Source: JABJPM01 sp964344655
GTDB taxonomy: Archaea; Nanobdellota; Nanobdellia; SCGC-AAA011-G17; PNOQ01
Direction of reading: 5' to 3'
DNA length: 12,294 nucleotides
NCBI GenBank assembly: GCA_964344655.1
Contig: CAYFOF010000009.1
Location: forward strand, 1-12,294
Below are positions 1-6,627 of this stretch, piece after piece (position 1 is the stretch's first letter; each line of letters begins with the position of its first letter). The notes beneath the pieces are model-generated. The model made no database searches. It was not told where the DNA came from and worked only from the letters and a program-made list of their open reading frames with translations. A program made the position numbers and the translations under genes.

Positions 1-210
1 AACATCTGAACCCAATCTATCTTGATAATGATAATTCACACCAGAAGAATCTTTACTAGCTAACAATTTAGAACCAGCATAGAAATACGTAGTTTCATCA
101 GAAACAGCTTTCTCACCAGTCTCAAAAGTTTCAGGAATATCAACATCTTCAACAGCATAAACATTACTAAACAAAATAAGTAAAACTACAAATATCACCA
201 TACTTTTCAT
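1..210 (-). CDS. Secreted RHS-repeat-core-like protein, N-terminal part (cut by window edge)
   Basis: Seventy codons run from an ATG at 210 to the window edge. Residues 1-19 form a signal peptide (MKSM, then a hydrophobic run ending in NVYA). A short acidic linker follows, then from about residue 41 TTYFYAGSKLLASKDSSG and YHYQDRLGSDV. This Y-x-Y-x-G-x-L-L-A ... Y-x-x-x-D-x-L-G-S pattern is the signature of the RHS/YD-repeat-associated core, which in large RHS proteins sits at the end of the repeat shell just before the variable C-terminal tip. Here the core comes directly after the signal peptide with no YD repeats, so the full protein is probably a small secreted mini-RHS. A TATA-like run (232-242) lies 27 nt upstream, so the mRNA is probably leaderless. 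The start just follows the SRP RNA terminator on the same strand. The missing C-terminus prevents any statement about a toxin tip. Function is inferred only from the motif. Confidence 0.72.
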   Translation of the reverse strand, partial: MKSMVIFVVLLILFSNVYAVEDVDIPETFETGEKAVSDETTYFYAGSKLLASKDSSGVNYHYQDRLGSDV

Positions 211-231
211 AATAACAAATATTAACAATAA

Positions 232-242
232 CTTAAAAAATT
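232..242 (-). promoter_or_regulatory. TATA-box region for the RHS-like gene
   Basis: On the minus strand AATTTTTTAAG is centred about 27 nt before the ATG at 210, the archaeal spacing for a start at or next to the transcription start. It overlaps the end of the SRP RNA terminator region. Confidence 0.5.
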
Positions 243-246
243 AACT

Positions 247-252
247 AAAAAA
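247..252 (-). terminator. U-tract terminator of SRP RNA
   Basis: Six T residues on the minus strand follow immediately after the 3' strand of SRP helix 1. Archaeal RNA polymerase stops at such U-tracts without needing a hairpin. Confidence 0.6.
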
Positions 253-523
253 TGCAGGCATCCTAAAATCGACAAAAACTTCAACTACTAGTTGAACCTT
301 AATCTTTCCTCCCCTCTGCTATCCACAAGCATCAATGTTCAAGGTAAAAGCTGCTTCCTTCCGGATCTGACTTGATTCCCAAAAACATCAATCCCATGGG
401 ACAAAGGATCAACGTCCAGATTAAGACTAATAGCCAAAGCTAAAGCCTCAATTAGGCATTCAACCTCACCATATAGCTCATTTGTGATAACAAGCGAGAG
501 CTAACCGCCCAGTCTAGCCTACA
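253..523 (-). ncRNA. ffs: Signal recognition particle RNA (7S RNA)
   Basis: This is the RNA scaffold of SRP, which targets secretory and membrane proteins. The highly conserved domain IV (helix 8) is read on the minus strand at 371-350 as GTCAGATCCGGAAGGAAGC, with the GGAA tetraloop and the SRP54-binding internal loop, closed by TCAAG/CTTGA. The ends pair as archaeal helix 1: TGTAGGC (523-517) with GCCTGCA (259-253). Long helix 5 pairs extend inward, for example CCTAATTGA with TCGATTTTAGG, AGCTTT with GAAGTT, and GGCTATTAG with CTAGTAGTT (G-U pairs included). A TAGCTC/GAGCTA stem fits helix 4. Length about 271 nt is close to archaeal 7S RNA. The 5' end at 523 lies 25-26 nt from a TATA centre, and a U-tract follows the 3' end. 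The helix 6 loop does not obviously show the GNAR tetraloop bound by SRP19. Confidence 0.93.
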
Positions 524-538
524 TTTAAACAACAAATC

Positions 539-558
539 CACAACTTTTAAATATTGTG
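539..558. promoter_or_regulatory. Quasi-palindromic bidirectional promoter (SRP RNA / elp3)
   Basis: CACAA and TTGTG flank a central TTTAAA, with the dyad centre at 548.5. Eight of the ten base pairs of the 20-bp dyad are complementary. The centre is 26.5 nt from the elp3 ATG (575) on one side and 25.5 nt from the 5' end of SRP helix 1 (523) on the other. Both are the normal archaeal TATA-to-start distance, so one BRE-TATA-BRE element seems to serve both directions. Confidence 0.65.
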
Positions 559-574
559 ATTTTGGCCCAAATCC

Positions 575-2248
575 ATGGAAACTCAAGAATTTTGCAAAAT
601 AATAGCAAGAGAAATAGAAAAAAGTAATTTGAAAACCAAAAAACAAATTGCTGACTTAAGAGATAGATTAACAAAAAAATACAAACCAAAGACAATTCCT
701 AGTCTAGTAGAGATATTTACACACCTTCCAAAAGGAGCTTATAATTTCATAATAAAACCAACTAGAACAATGTCTGGAGTAACTCCCCTAGCTTTAATGA
801 CAAAACCAATTCCATGCCCACATGGAAAATGCACATACTGTCCTGGTGGATTAAACTCTCAATTTGGAGATGTTCCCCAATCATATACTGGCGGAGAACC
901 CGCAACTATGAGAGCAATAAGAAATAATTTTGATCCCTACCTTCAAGTTTTCAATAGACTAGAACACTATGTTTTACTAGGACATTCCATAGATAAAATA
1001 GAAATTATCATAATGGGAGGAACCTTCCCTTCATTCCCAAAAAAATACCAAGAAGAATTTGTAAAATACACATTTAAAGCAATGAACGATTTTTCCAAAC
1101 TATTTTTCAAAAAAGATGGAACATTAAATCATTCAAAATTCAAAAAATTCTTCGATCTTCCTTCAAAAAATTTCCAAAGTGAAGAAAGAACAAAAAAAAT
1201 CCACAAAAAACTTCTCAAATTAAAGGGAACATGTAAACTAAAAGAAGAACAAGAAAAAAATGAAACTACAAAAGTAAGGTGCATTGCATTGTGCATAGAA
1301 ACAAAACCCGATTGGGGACTACTAGAACACGGAAATCAAATGCTTAAACTAGGATGTACAAGAGTAGAATTAGGAATACAAAGCGTATATGAAGATGTAA
1401 TAAAAAAAATACATCGGGGACATACAATAAAAGATACAATAAATTCAATAAAAACATTAAAAGATCTTGGATTTAAAATTTCTGCACATTATATGCCCGG
1501 ACTTCCATTAACAAACAAAAAAAGAGATTTACAAGGAATGAAAGAATTATTTTCAAATGAAAATTACAAACCAGATATGTTAAAATTATATCCAACAATG
1601 GTTTCTAAAGGGACTCCATTATATCAAGATTACATAAAGAAAAAATTTAAACCAGTATCTGCAAAAGAAGCAGCAAAACTAATTGCAGAATTCAAAAAAT
1701 ACGTTCCAGAATACTGCAGAATTCAACGTATTCAAAGAGATGTCCCAACAAAACAATGGGAGGCGGGAGTAGAGTTAACAAATTTCAGACAATACCTATT
1801 CCAAAAACATAAACCAAAATGTAGATGCATAAGATGCAGAGAACCCAGGAAAAGAGAAATATCTTGGAATAATATAAAAATAAAAATACAAGAATATAAA
1901 GCATCAAAAGGAAAAGAATTCTTTATTTCAGCAGAAGATACAAAAAACGATTTAATAATTGGATTTATTAGAATGAGATTTCCTTCAGAAAGTCTAAGAA
2001 AAGAAATAACAAAGTCTTCAGCAATCATAAGAGAGCTACACGTTTATGGGGCTGCAACTGCAATTGGAGAAGAAGGAAAAGTCCAACACAAAGGATGGGG
2101 TAAAAAACTTTTAGAAACTGCAGAAAAAATAGCTAAAAAACAAAACAAAAACAAAATGGTAATTATTTCTGGAATTGGAGTAAAAGAATATTACAAAAAA
2201 TTAGGGTATAAAAAACAAGGGCCTTATGTTATTAAAAAATTAAAATAA
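575..2248 (+). CDS. elp3: Elp3-type tRNA uridine(34) acetyltransferase (radical SAM + GNAT)
   Basis: Archaeal Elp3 acts alone, without the other Elongator subunits. It uses S-adenosylmethionine and acetyl-CoA to make carboxymethyl-type modifications at U34 of tRNA. The 557 residues match the family length. The radical SAM cluster motif CPHGKCTYC has Cys 81, 86 and 89 (C-x4-C-x2-C), followed by PGG, QSYTGGEPATMRA and EIIIMGGTFPS, all Elp3 hallmarks. A lysine-rich segment at about 165-225 precedes ALCIETKPDWG. A CRCIRC motif (Cys 416, 418, 421) links to the C-terminal GNAT domain, whose acetyl-CoA loop QHKGWG is at 504-509, and the protein ends in the usual YYKKLGY segment. The ATG lies 26.5 nt from the TATA centre and has no Shine-Dalgarno sequence, so the mRNA is probably leaderless. 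It is divergent from the SRP RNA and convergent with the C25-like gene, only 11 nt away. Confidence 0.96.
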   Translation: METQEFCKIIAREIEKSNLKTKKQIADLRDRLTKKYKPKTIPSLVEIFTHLPKGAYNFIIKPTRTMSGVTPLALMTKPIPCPHGKCTYCPGGLNSQFGDVPQSYTGGEPATMRAIRNNFDPYLQVFNRLEHYVLLGHSIDKIEIIIMGGTFPSFPKKYQEEFVKYTFKAMNDFSKLFFKKDGTLNHSKFKKFFDLPSKNFQSEERTKKIHKKLLKLKGTCKLKEEQEKNETTKVRCIALCIETKPDWGLLEHGNQMLKLGCTRVELGIQSVYEDVIKKIHRGHTIKDTINSIKTLKDLGFKISAHYMPGLPLTNKKRDLQGMKELFSNENYKPDMLKLYPTMVSKGTPLYQDYIKKKFKPVSAKEAAKLIAEFKKYVPEYCRIQRIQRDVPTKQWEAGVELTNFRQYLFQKHKPKCRCIRCREPRKREISWNNIKIKIQEYKASKGKEFFISAEDTKNDLIIGFIRMRFPSESLRKEITKSSAIIRELHVYGAATAIGEEGKVQHKGWGKKLLETAEKIAKKQNKNKMVIISGIGVKEYYKKLGYKKQGPYVIKKLK

Positions 2249-2259
2249 AAAAGAAAAGA

Positions 2260-5200
2260 TTAAGACCAATCAATATTTTTTAGATCCGGAACCAATGATG
2301 GATCTCCATATAAAATGAACCTATCTGCATAAGAAGTTATTCCATCAAATCTTCCACAATCATGATCGTGCCATAATTTAATATTCAATAATCCGGCAGA
2401 CATATTATTGCTTGTTTGTCTTTTAATTGCTCCAAGTTCACAATTTTTTATACTATTATATTCTGCAATTCCAACTGCACCAAAATAACTCATAACACCC
2501 CTTCTTAAAAGAGTTGGAGCAAAAGTAAACTGCTCATGATCTTGCCAAAAGTTTCCAGTAGAACAAGCCATTCCAAAGGAATATGTCAAATCAAACAATG
2601 GCAAATAGTTGTCATGCCATGGGTAAGAAGACAAAGTTTCCATCCATCCTCCCCTCCAACCATGATCTGCAAAAGTCAAGAAATGTAATTTTCTATATTC
2701 ATCAAAATTTGCAGGGGCGGGACCAGTAGCAACAGAGCAACCATTCATGTAATTATTATTTTCTGTACAATTATAATAATCTGTTCCACAAGTATAACAA
2801 GAAGCATTGTATCTCCCCAAAGAAGTAATATTTTTCAAATATTGTGCATTGTGGATTGTGTCATCATCTCCAGGCAACCCAAATTGTAAATCAGAAGCAA
2901 TAGACAATCCAAAATATTCTTCTCCATGTATCTCTTCCATTATATCTGCATAATATAAATCCCTCATTAAATAGGAAGACACATCCGAAATAGTCATTCC
3001 ATACGCTCTACCAGTAGGCATAACAAAATAATCAAAAGGATGTATTTTGACCAAATTTAAAGCAGTTCCATTAACATTATTTAATTTAGAATAAAAATTA
3101 AAAAATGGTCCTTCAAACGCATCAGCCCAAAAAAGAAAATTATCATTTCCATCATTAACTAATTGAGGATTATACGAAACAGAATTATCATCGAAAACAA
3201 TTTCATTTTCAATAATTGAACTTCCGTCAGATCCATTAAATTTAGAATAAACCACCTCAAAACCATAATATTCATCAGACCAAACAAAATGAAGATTGTC
3301 TTCCGAATCAATATCTAAATCATACGTTCCATGCTCAGAAGCATAATATCCTTCATTAGAAACTAAAGATCGATTTATTTCTAAAAGCATACTTTCATTA
3401 AATTTAGAATAAAGAATTTCTCTTGTAGATGCTTCTTGACGTATCCAAGAGACAAAAACATTTTTCTCAGTGTCAACAACAATTTCCGGAGATTCAAGTT
3501 TATTTGATGGAAGATATGTTGTGAAATCAAATAAATAACTATCTATAATAATCTCTCCACCCGAACCATTTAATTTAGAATAAAAAATAGAGTTATATTT
3601 CCCAGTATATAATTGATTTTCATGCCAAGCAATATGTGCATCTCCACTATAATCTATATCAATCTTAGGATTTTTAGCCCATGTTGTCGAAGTCAAAGAA
3701 GATACTAATGTAGAATTAATTAATGCACCTCCTGTTGTACCATTAAACTTAGAATAAAACACCCTATAAAGAGAATCAGTAGAATTATACTTATCTGTCC
3801 AAACAACATGAAAATCATCATTTGAGTCTAAATCAACAGCAATATGATTAGAGCTAAGATCTATTGATTCTCTAGAAACTATCTTTGGACCAAAAATAGT
3901 TTCTCCATTACTTCCATTAATTTTAAAATAATTAACTTGATCGAAAGTATCATTATAATCAGAGACTAATATATGCATATTTTCATCATTATCAACAACA
4001 AAATCAAATTCACTAATTGTTCTAGAATGATCTCCCAAATCAAAAGAAATGTTATCTAATGTGATATTATCAGAATTCTTATCTATCTGATAATATCTCA
4101 TTTCCATTCCTGGGGAAGATACAGAGGTAGTATTTTTTACCAAAATATAAGAATAATCATCACTTACACTAATGGGGCCACTAAATAATGGACTAGGACT
4201 AGATGAACTGACAAAAAGATTATTTGGATCAAGACCATAGAAAGCATCTTTTGCATCCCGTTTAGCTTCACTTTCATCTTCATCATAACAACTTGAGAAG
4301 ATAGAATCAATTATTCCTCTCGGACTAGAAATTATAAAAAGGCTATTCGGGGTGAGATTCCCAAATAAATTATAATAACTATCTTTAATAAATTCATCAA
4401 CTAAAAAACTTTGAGAATAAAAAAATACTAAATTATCATTAGAACAACCATAATCCATTGGAGCCCATGAAACATTTGCATCTGCAACATCTAAAATAAT
4501 TCTATGGTCTCCTGCCGCCAAAAAAGAAGAAGCTATGGAATGCATCCCAAATAATTCACTAACATTACTATCGGATTTATCTGTTGGAAATTCTTTACTA
4601 GTATAATTTAAAACATCTACAGAATTAACCAAAATAATATCTTCTGGATTCACAAGACCAATATATTCAAACAATAATTCATCCTTAGTAAACTCTTCTT
4701 TCAACACTGCACTATCATTAATATATTCAGAAACAGAAGAATCTAGGTCACCAATAACAAAAATATCTTTTCCATCAATATAAGATTTTGACGCATTCAA
4801 ATTACTATTATCCAAAAATAAAATAGGCATATTATAATAAGAAGCATAAACAGAACCCATTAATCCTTCTTCATATCCATCATAATCAACAATTACTAAA
4901 CTTTCATAATTATCCCAATAAGAAATATAATCATCAGAACTCAAATTAACCAATTGAGAAGAATTTAATCCAGGACCAAAATAAGAATTTGGATCTTGTT
5001 GAATAACTGATTGAGACGTTCCTGAATCAGAACCCAAAACATCTAACACGTCTTGAGAAATATCATTCACAAGAATAACTTCAGAAGGAGCATAAAGCTG
5101 CATAAAGTGAATAACAGAATCTATATCAAAGGATGTATCATTTTCACTGTGATATGTTAAGACAGGATATTTAGTAACAGCACCCGATTCGTCCGTCCAA

Positions 5201-5850
5201 GTAGAAACAGGAACCAAAGATAAAACATCTCTCCAATCTTCATCCGAAATTAAAAAAGCTTGATCATCAACAAATTTAGAACTATCTTTTTCATTAATCT
5301 CTTGATAAGACCCATAAGTAATATTCAATCTTGGGGCATTACTTTGTGAAGTTTCATAAGATTTTAAATAAAAAGCTCTAGATTTTAATGACCCAGGATC
5401 ACTAACAGTCCATCTAAAGTGAGTTTTTCCATTTTTATTGATATAACTCTCTTGTTGCTCAGTCAATTCATAAGAACGAACACTGGCGGAAGTAAAGGTA
5501 AATTCACTCAAAAGTTCATACCCTTCTGGACCTTCAATCCATACTTTGTAGGTTTTACCAGTATTTCTAGTTGCGGGATAAGAATCTTCATCCCAATATA
5601 GGGTAGCAGAAGAAACAGTTGAATTATCAGGAATCCCAGAGGTATTTATATCTGCATATCCAATGGAATCGATATTAGGAATAAACATATTATTTGCAGC
5701 AACATACAACAAAGCATCATCATAATCAGCACCAGTTTCAGAATGAACGTGCCAATCATCATTTCCTGTACCAACATAAAACATATCACTATCTGCCAAA
5801 GCAGAAGGAATAAAACATAAAACTAAAACTATCAAAAATAAATTCTTCAT
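2260..5850 (-). CDS. Large secreted protein: DNRLRE-like domain, CWB2-like segments, seven-repeat propeller, C25 (gingipain)-like peptidase
   Basis: This is an 1196-residue predicted extracellular cysteine peptidase. Residues 1-19 are a signal peptide (MKNLFLIVLVLCFIPSALA, then D). Residues about 22-180 resemble a DNRLRE/CBM96-type beta domain (SSATLYW early, RAFYLKSYE and LNITY late). Residues about 200-375 and 395-455 look like CWB2-type segments (MPILFLDNSNL, IFVIGDLDSSVSEYI, PEDIILVNS). Residues about 558-936 hold seven repeats of 45-60 residues with D-x-x-x-N-x-H-x-x-W and YSKFNG motifs, a likely beta-propeller. The C-terminal part has the clan CD dyad: His1063 in TFADHGWRGGW and Cys1096 in FGMACSTGNFW, then YGDPSLVP, as in peptidase family C25. 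Four cysteines at about 1018-1038 may form disulfides. No C-terminal membrane anchor is seen. The start at 5850 was chosen because the signal peptide begins there, GGGGTGG lies upstream, and the TATA box (5889-5896) lies upstream of it; the same frame is open to 5958 but that would begin before the promoter. Substrate unknown. Confidence 0.8.
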   Translation of the reverse strand: MKNLFLIVLVLCFIPSALADSDMFYVGTGNDDWHVHSETGADYDDALLYVAANNMFIPNIDSIGYADINTSGIPDNSTVSSATLYWDEDSYPATRNTGKTYKVWIEGPEGYELLSEFTFTSASVRSYELTEQQESYINKNGKTHFRWTVSDPGSLKSRAFYLKSYETSQSNAPRLNITYGSYQEINEKDSSKFVDDQAFLISDEDWRDVLSLVPVSTWTDESGAVTKYPVLTYHSENDTSFDIDSVIHFMQLYAPSEVILVNDISQDVLDVLGSDSGTSQSVIQQDPNSYFGPGLNSSQLVNLSSDDYISYWDNYESLVIVDYDGYEEGLMGSVYASYYNMPILFLDNSNLNASKSYIDGKDIFVIGDLDSSVSEYINDSAVLKEEFTKDELLFEYIGLVNPEDIILVNSVDVLNYTSKEFPTDKSDSNVSELFGMHSIASSFLAAGDHRIILDVADANVSWAPMDYGCSNDNLVFFYSQSFLVDEFIKDSYYNLFGNLTPNSLFIISSPRGIIDSIFSSCYDEDESEAKRDAKDAFYGLDPNNLFVSSSSPSPLFSGPISVSDDYSYILVKNTTSVSSPGMEMRYYQIDKNSDNITLDNISFDLGDHSRTISEFDFVVDNDENMHILVSDYNDTFDQVNYFKINGSNGETIFGPKIVSRESIDLSSNHIAVDLDSNDDFHVVWTDKYNSTDSLYRVFYSKFNGTTGGALINSTLVSSLTSTTWAKNPKIDIDYSGDAHIAWHENQLYTGKYNSIFYSKLNGSGGEIIIDSYLFDFTTYLPSNKLESPEIVVDTEKNVFVSWIRQEASTREILYSKFNESMLLEINRSLVSNEGYYASEHGTYDLDIDSEDNLHFVWSDEYYGFEVVYSKFNGSDGSSIIENEIVFDDNSVSYNPQLVNDGNDNFLFWADAFEGPFFNFYSKLNNVNGTALNLVKIHPFDYFVMPTGRAYGMTISDVSSYLMRDLYYADIMEEIHGEEYFGLSIASDLQFGLPGDDDTIHNAQYLKNITSLGRYNASCYTCGTDYYNCTENNNYMNGCSVATGPAPANFDEYRKLHFLTFADHGWRGGWMETLSSYPWHDNYLPLFDLTYSFGMACSTGNFWQDHEQFTFAPTLLRRGVMSYFGAVGIAEYNSIKNCELGAIKRQTSNNMSAGLLNIKLWHDHDCGRFDGITSYADRFILYGDPSLVPDLKNIDWS
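3043..4179 (-). repeat. Degenerate repeats encoding propeller blades
   Basis: A near-identical motif of about 19 bp, seen on the plus strand as CCATTAAATTTAGAATAAA, recurs near 3076, 3233, 3395, 3566, 3740 and 3913, about 157-174 bp apart. On the minus strand it encodes the blade strand YSK(F/L)NG. The interval matches one blade of 52-58 residues, so this is protein-level repetition inside one gene. Confidence 0.8.
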
Positions 5851-5888
5851 TAAACACCACCCCATGACAAACAAAAAACAAAAACAGT

Positions 5889-5896
5889 ATATAAAT
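5889..5896 (-). promoter_or_regulatory. TATA box of the C25-like gene
   Basis: The minus strand reads TATTTATA within AAATATTTATATAC. A transcript would start near 5867, leaving a leader of about 17 nt that includes a GGGGTGG purine-rich stretch before the ATG at 5850. This fixes the start downstream of 5889. Confidence 0.65.
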
Positions 5897-5929
5897 ATTT
5901 CTAGACTAAAAACTCTAAAATAAAAAACC

Positions 5930-5938
5930 TTAAATACA
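5930..5938 (+). promoter_or_regulatory. BRE/TATA promoter of the HPF-like/pth2 operon
   Basis: AAAAACC followed by TTAAATAC is centred about 25 nt before the ATG at 5959, so the mRNA is probably leaderless. The AAAACCTT element resembles those before rnp4 and uS13. Confidence 0.65.
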
Positions 5939-5958
5939 TTCTTAACAAAAACAAACAA

Positions 5959-6261
5959 ATGAAAGATAATATTACTATAAAAGGCCTAGACCAATTCGAC
6001 GAACAAGAAATTGCAAAAATAAAAGAATTAACATACTCTAATTTTGAAAAAATTTCTAGAGACGTAACAGGAGATTTAGTTTTACACGCAAAAAAACACA
6101 ACAAAGATGGAGACAGAGCAAAATACTCATTCCATGCAAAAATCCAAACTCCAGACAATTTAATAAATGTAGAAGACACAGATTGGTTACTTTCAACCGC
6201 ATTACATAAAGTAATGAACAAACTAAAGAATAGCACACATCATAAACTGAAAAATGAATAA
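5959..6261 (+). CDS. HPF/RaiA-like ribosome hibernation factor (S30AE-like fold)
   Basis: The 100-residue protein shows the secondary-structure order of the S30AE family. There is a first strand (NITIKGL), an alpha helix rich in Glu and Lys (about 14-34), a strand DLVLHAKKHN followed by YSFHAKIQT and a further strand, and a C-terminal helix (about 75-98) of the type A-L-x-K-V-M-x-K-L with a basic end. Family members bind the decoding centre of the small subunit and block mRNA and tRNA, keeping idle ribosomes stable. The gene probably starts leaderless from the TATA at 5930-5938. Its end overlaps the start of pth2 by 8 nt, so the two are co-transcribed and probably translationally coupled, in line with a role in ribosome protection or rescue. 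Sequence identity with bacterial HPF is low; the call rests on fold pattern and context, and another small ribosome-binding protein remains possible. Confidence 0.55.
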   Translation: MKDNITIKGLDQFDEQEIAKIKELTYSNFEKISRDVTGDLVLHAKKHNKDGDRAKYSFHAKIQTPDNLINVEDTDWLLSTALHKVMNKLKNSTHHKLKNE

Positions 6262-6595
6262 ACAAGTAATTTTAGTAAGAAAAGATCTAAATCTAAGTAA
6301 AGGAAAATTAGCGGCACAAGTAGCTCATGCTTCAGTAGAAGCAACATTAAACTCAAATAAACAAAAAGTTCTAAACTGGAGAAAAACAGGAATGAAAAAA
6401 GTGATTCTAAAAGTAGAAGATAAAAAAGAATTACTAAAATACCAAAGACTTGCAAAAAAAGAAAAACTGGTAGCTTCAATAATAAAAGATGCTGGAAAAA
6501 CAGAAATTCCAAAAGGAACAACAACTTGTCTAGGAATAGGCCCAGATAAAGAAGAAATAATAGACAAAATAACAAATAAACTAAAAATCATATAA
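6254..6595 (+). CDS. pth: Peptidyl-tRNA hydrolase, archaeal/eukaryotic type (Pth2)
   Basis: This enzyme cleaves the ester bond between peptide and tRNA in prematurely released peptidyl-tRNA, recycling tRNA. At 113 residues it has the normal Pth2 length. Diagnostic motifs are VRKDLNLSKGKLAAQVAHAS near the N-terminus (residues 8-27, with the catalytic-region lysine and histidine), the middle segment KKVILKVEDKKEL, and the C-terminal DAGKTEIPKGTTTCLGIGP followed by EEIIDKIT. All fit the Pth2 fold and not bacterial Pth. The start ATG lies inside the last codons of the upstream HPF-like gene (8-nt overlap), so expression is presumably coupled. Nothing unusual is seen in the sequence. Confidence 0.97.
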   Translation: MNKQVILVRKDLNLSKGKLAAQVAHASVEATLNSNKQKVLNWRKTGMKKVILKVEDKKELLKYQRLAKKEKLVASIIKDAGKTEIPKGTTTCLGIGPDKEEIIDKITNKLKII

Positions 6596-6600
6596 ATATT
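6591..6600 (+). promoter_or_regulatory. TATA box of the 141-residue hypothetical gene
   Basis: TATAAATATT overlaps the pth stop codon and is centred about 32 nt before the ATG at 6628. This would give a leader of only a few nucleotides, so the hypothetical gene probably has its own transcript. Confidence 0.55.
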
Positions 6601-6627
6601 TATTAATTAATTTTTACTTCTTCAATT

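Noticed and set aside
280..296. Perfect hairpin TTCAACT-ACT-AGTTGAA followed by T residues on the minus strand, looking like an intrinsic terminator
   Set aside because: The same bases pair better with the opposite strand of SRP helix 5, and helix 1 pairing requires the RNA to continue to 253, so this is inside the SRP RNA.
452..646. Open reading frame on the minus strand across the SRP RNA 5' part and the elp3 start
   Set aside because: It overlaps a structured RNA, a promoter and the elp3 N-terminus and encodes no recognisable protein; chance frame.
3070..3935. Regularly spaced 19-bp repeats that could suggest a CRISPR array
   Set aside because: Spacing is about 165 bp, copies are imperfect, and all lie in one reading frame encoding propeller blades.
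6240..6591. Minus-strand open frames rich in Leu and Phe opposite pth
   Set aside because: They are antisense shadows of the AT-rich, lysine-rich pth gene and have no promoter or family features.
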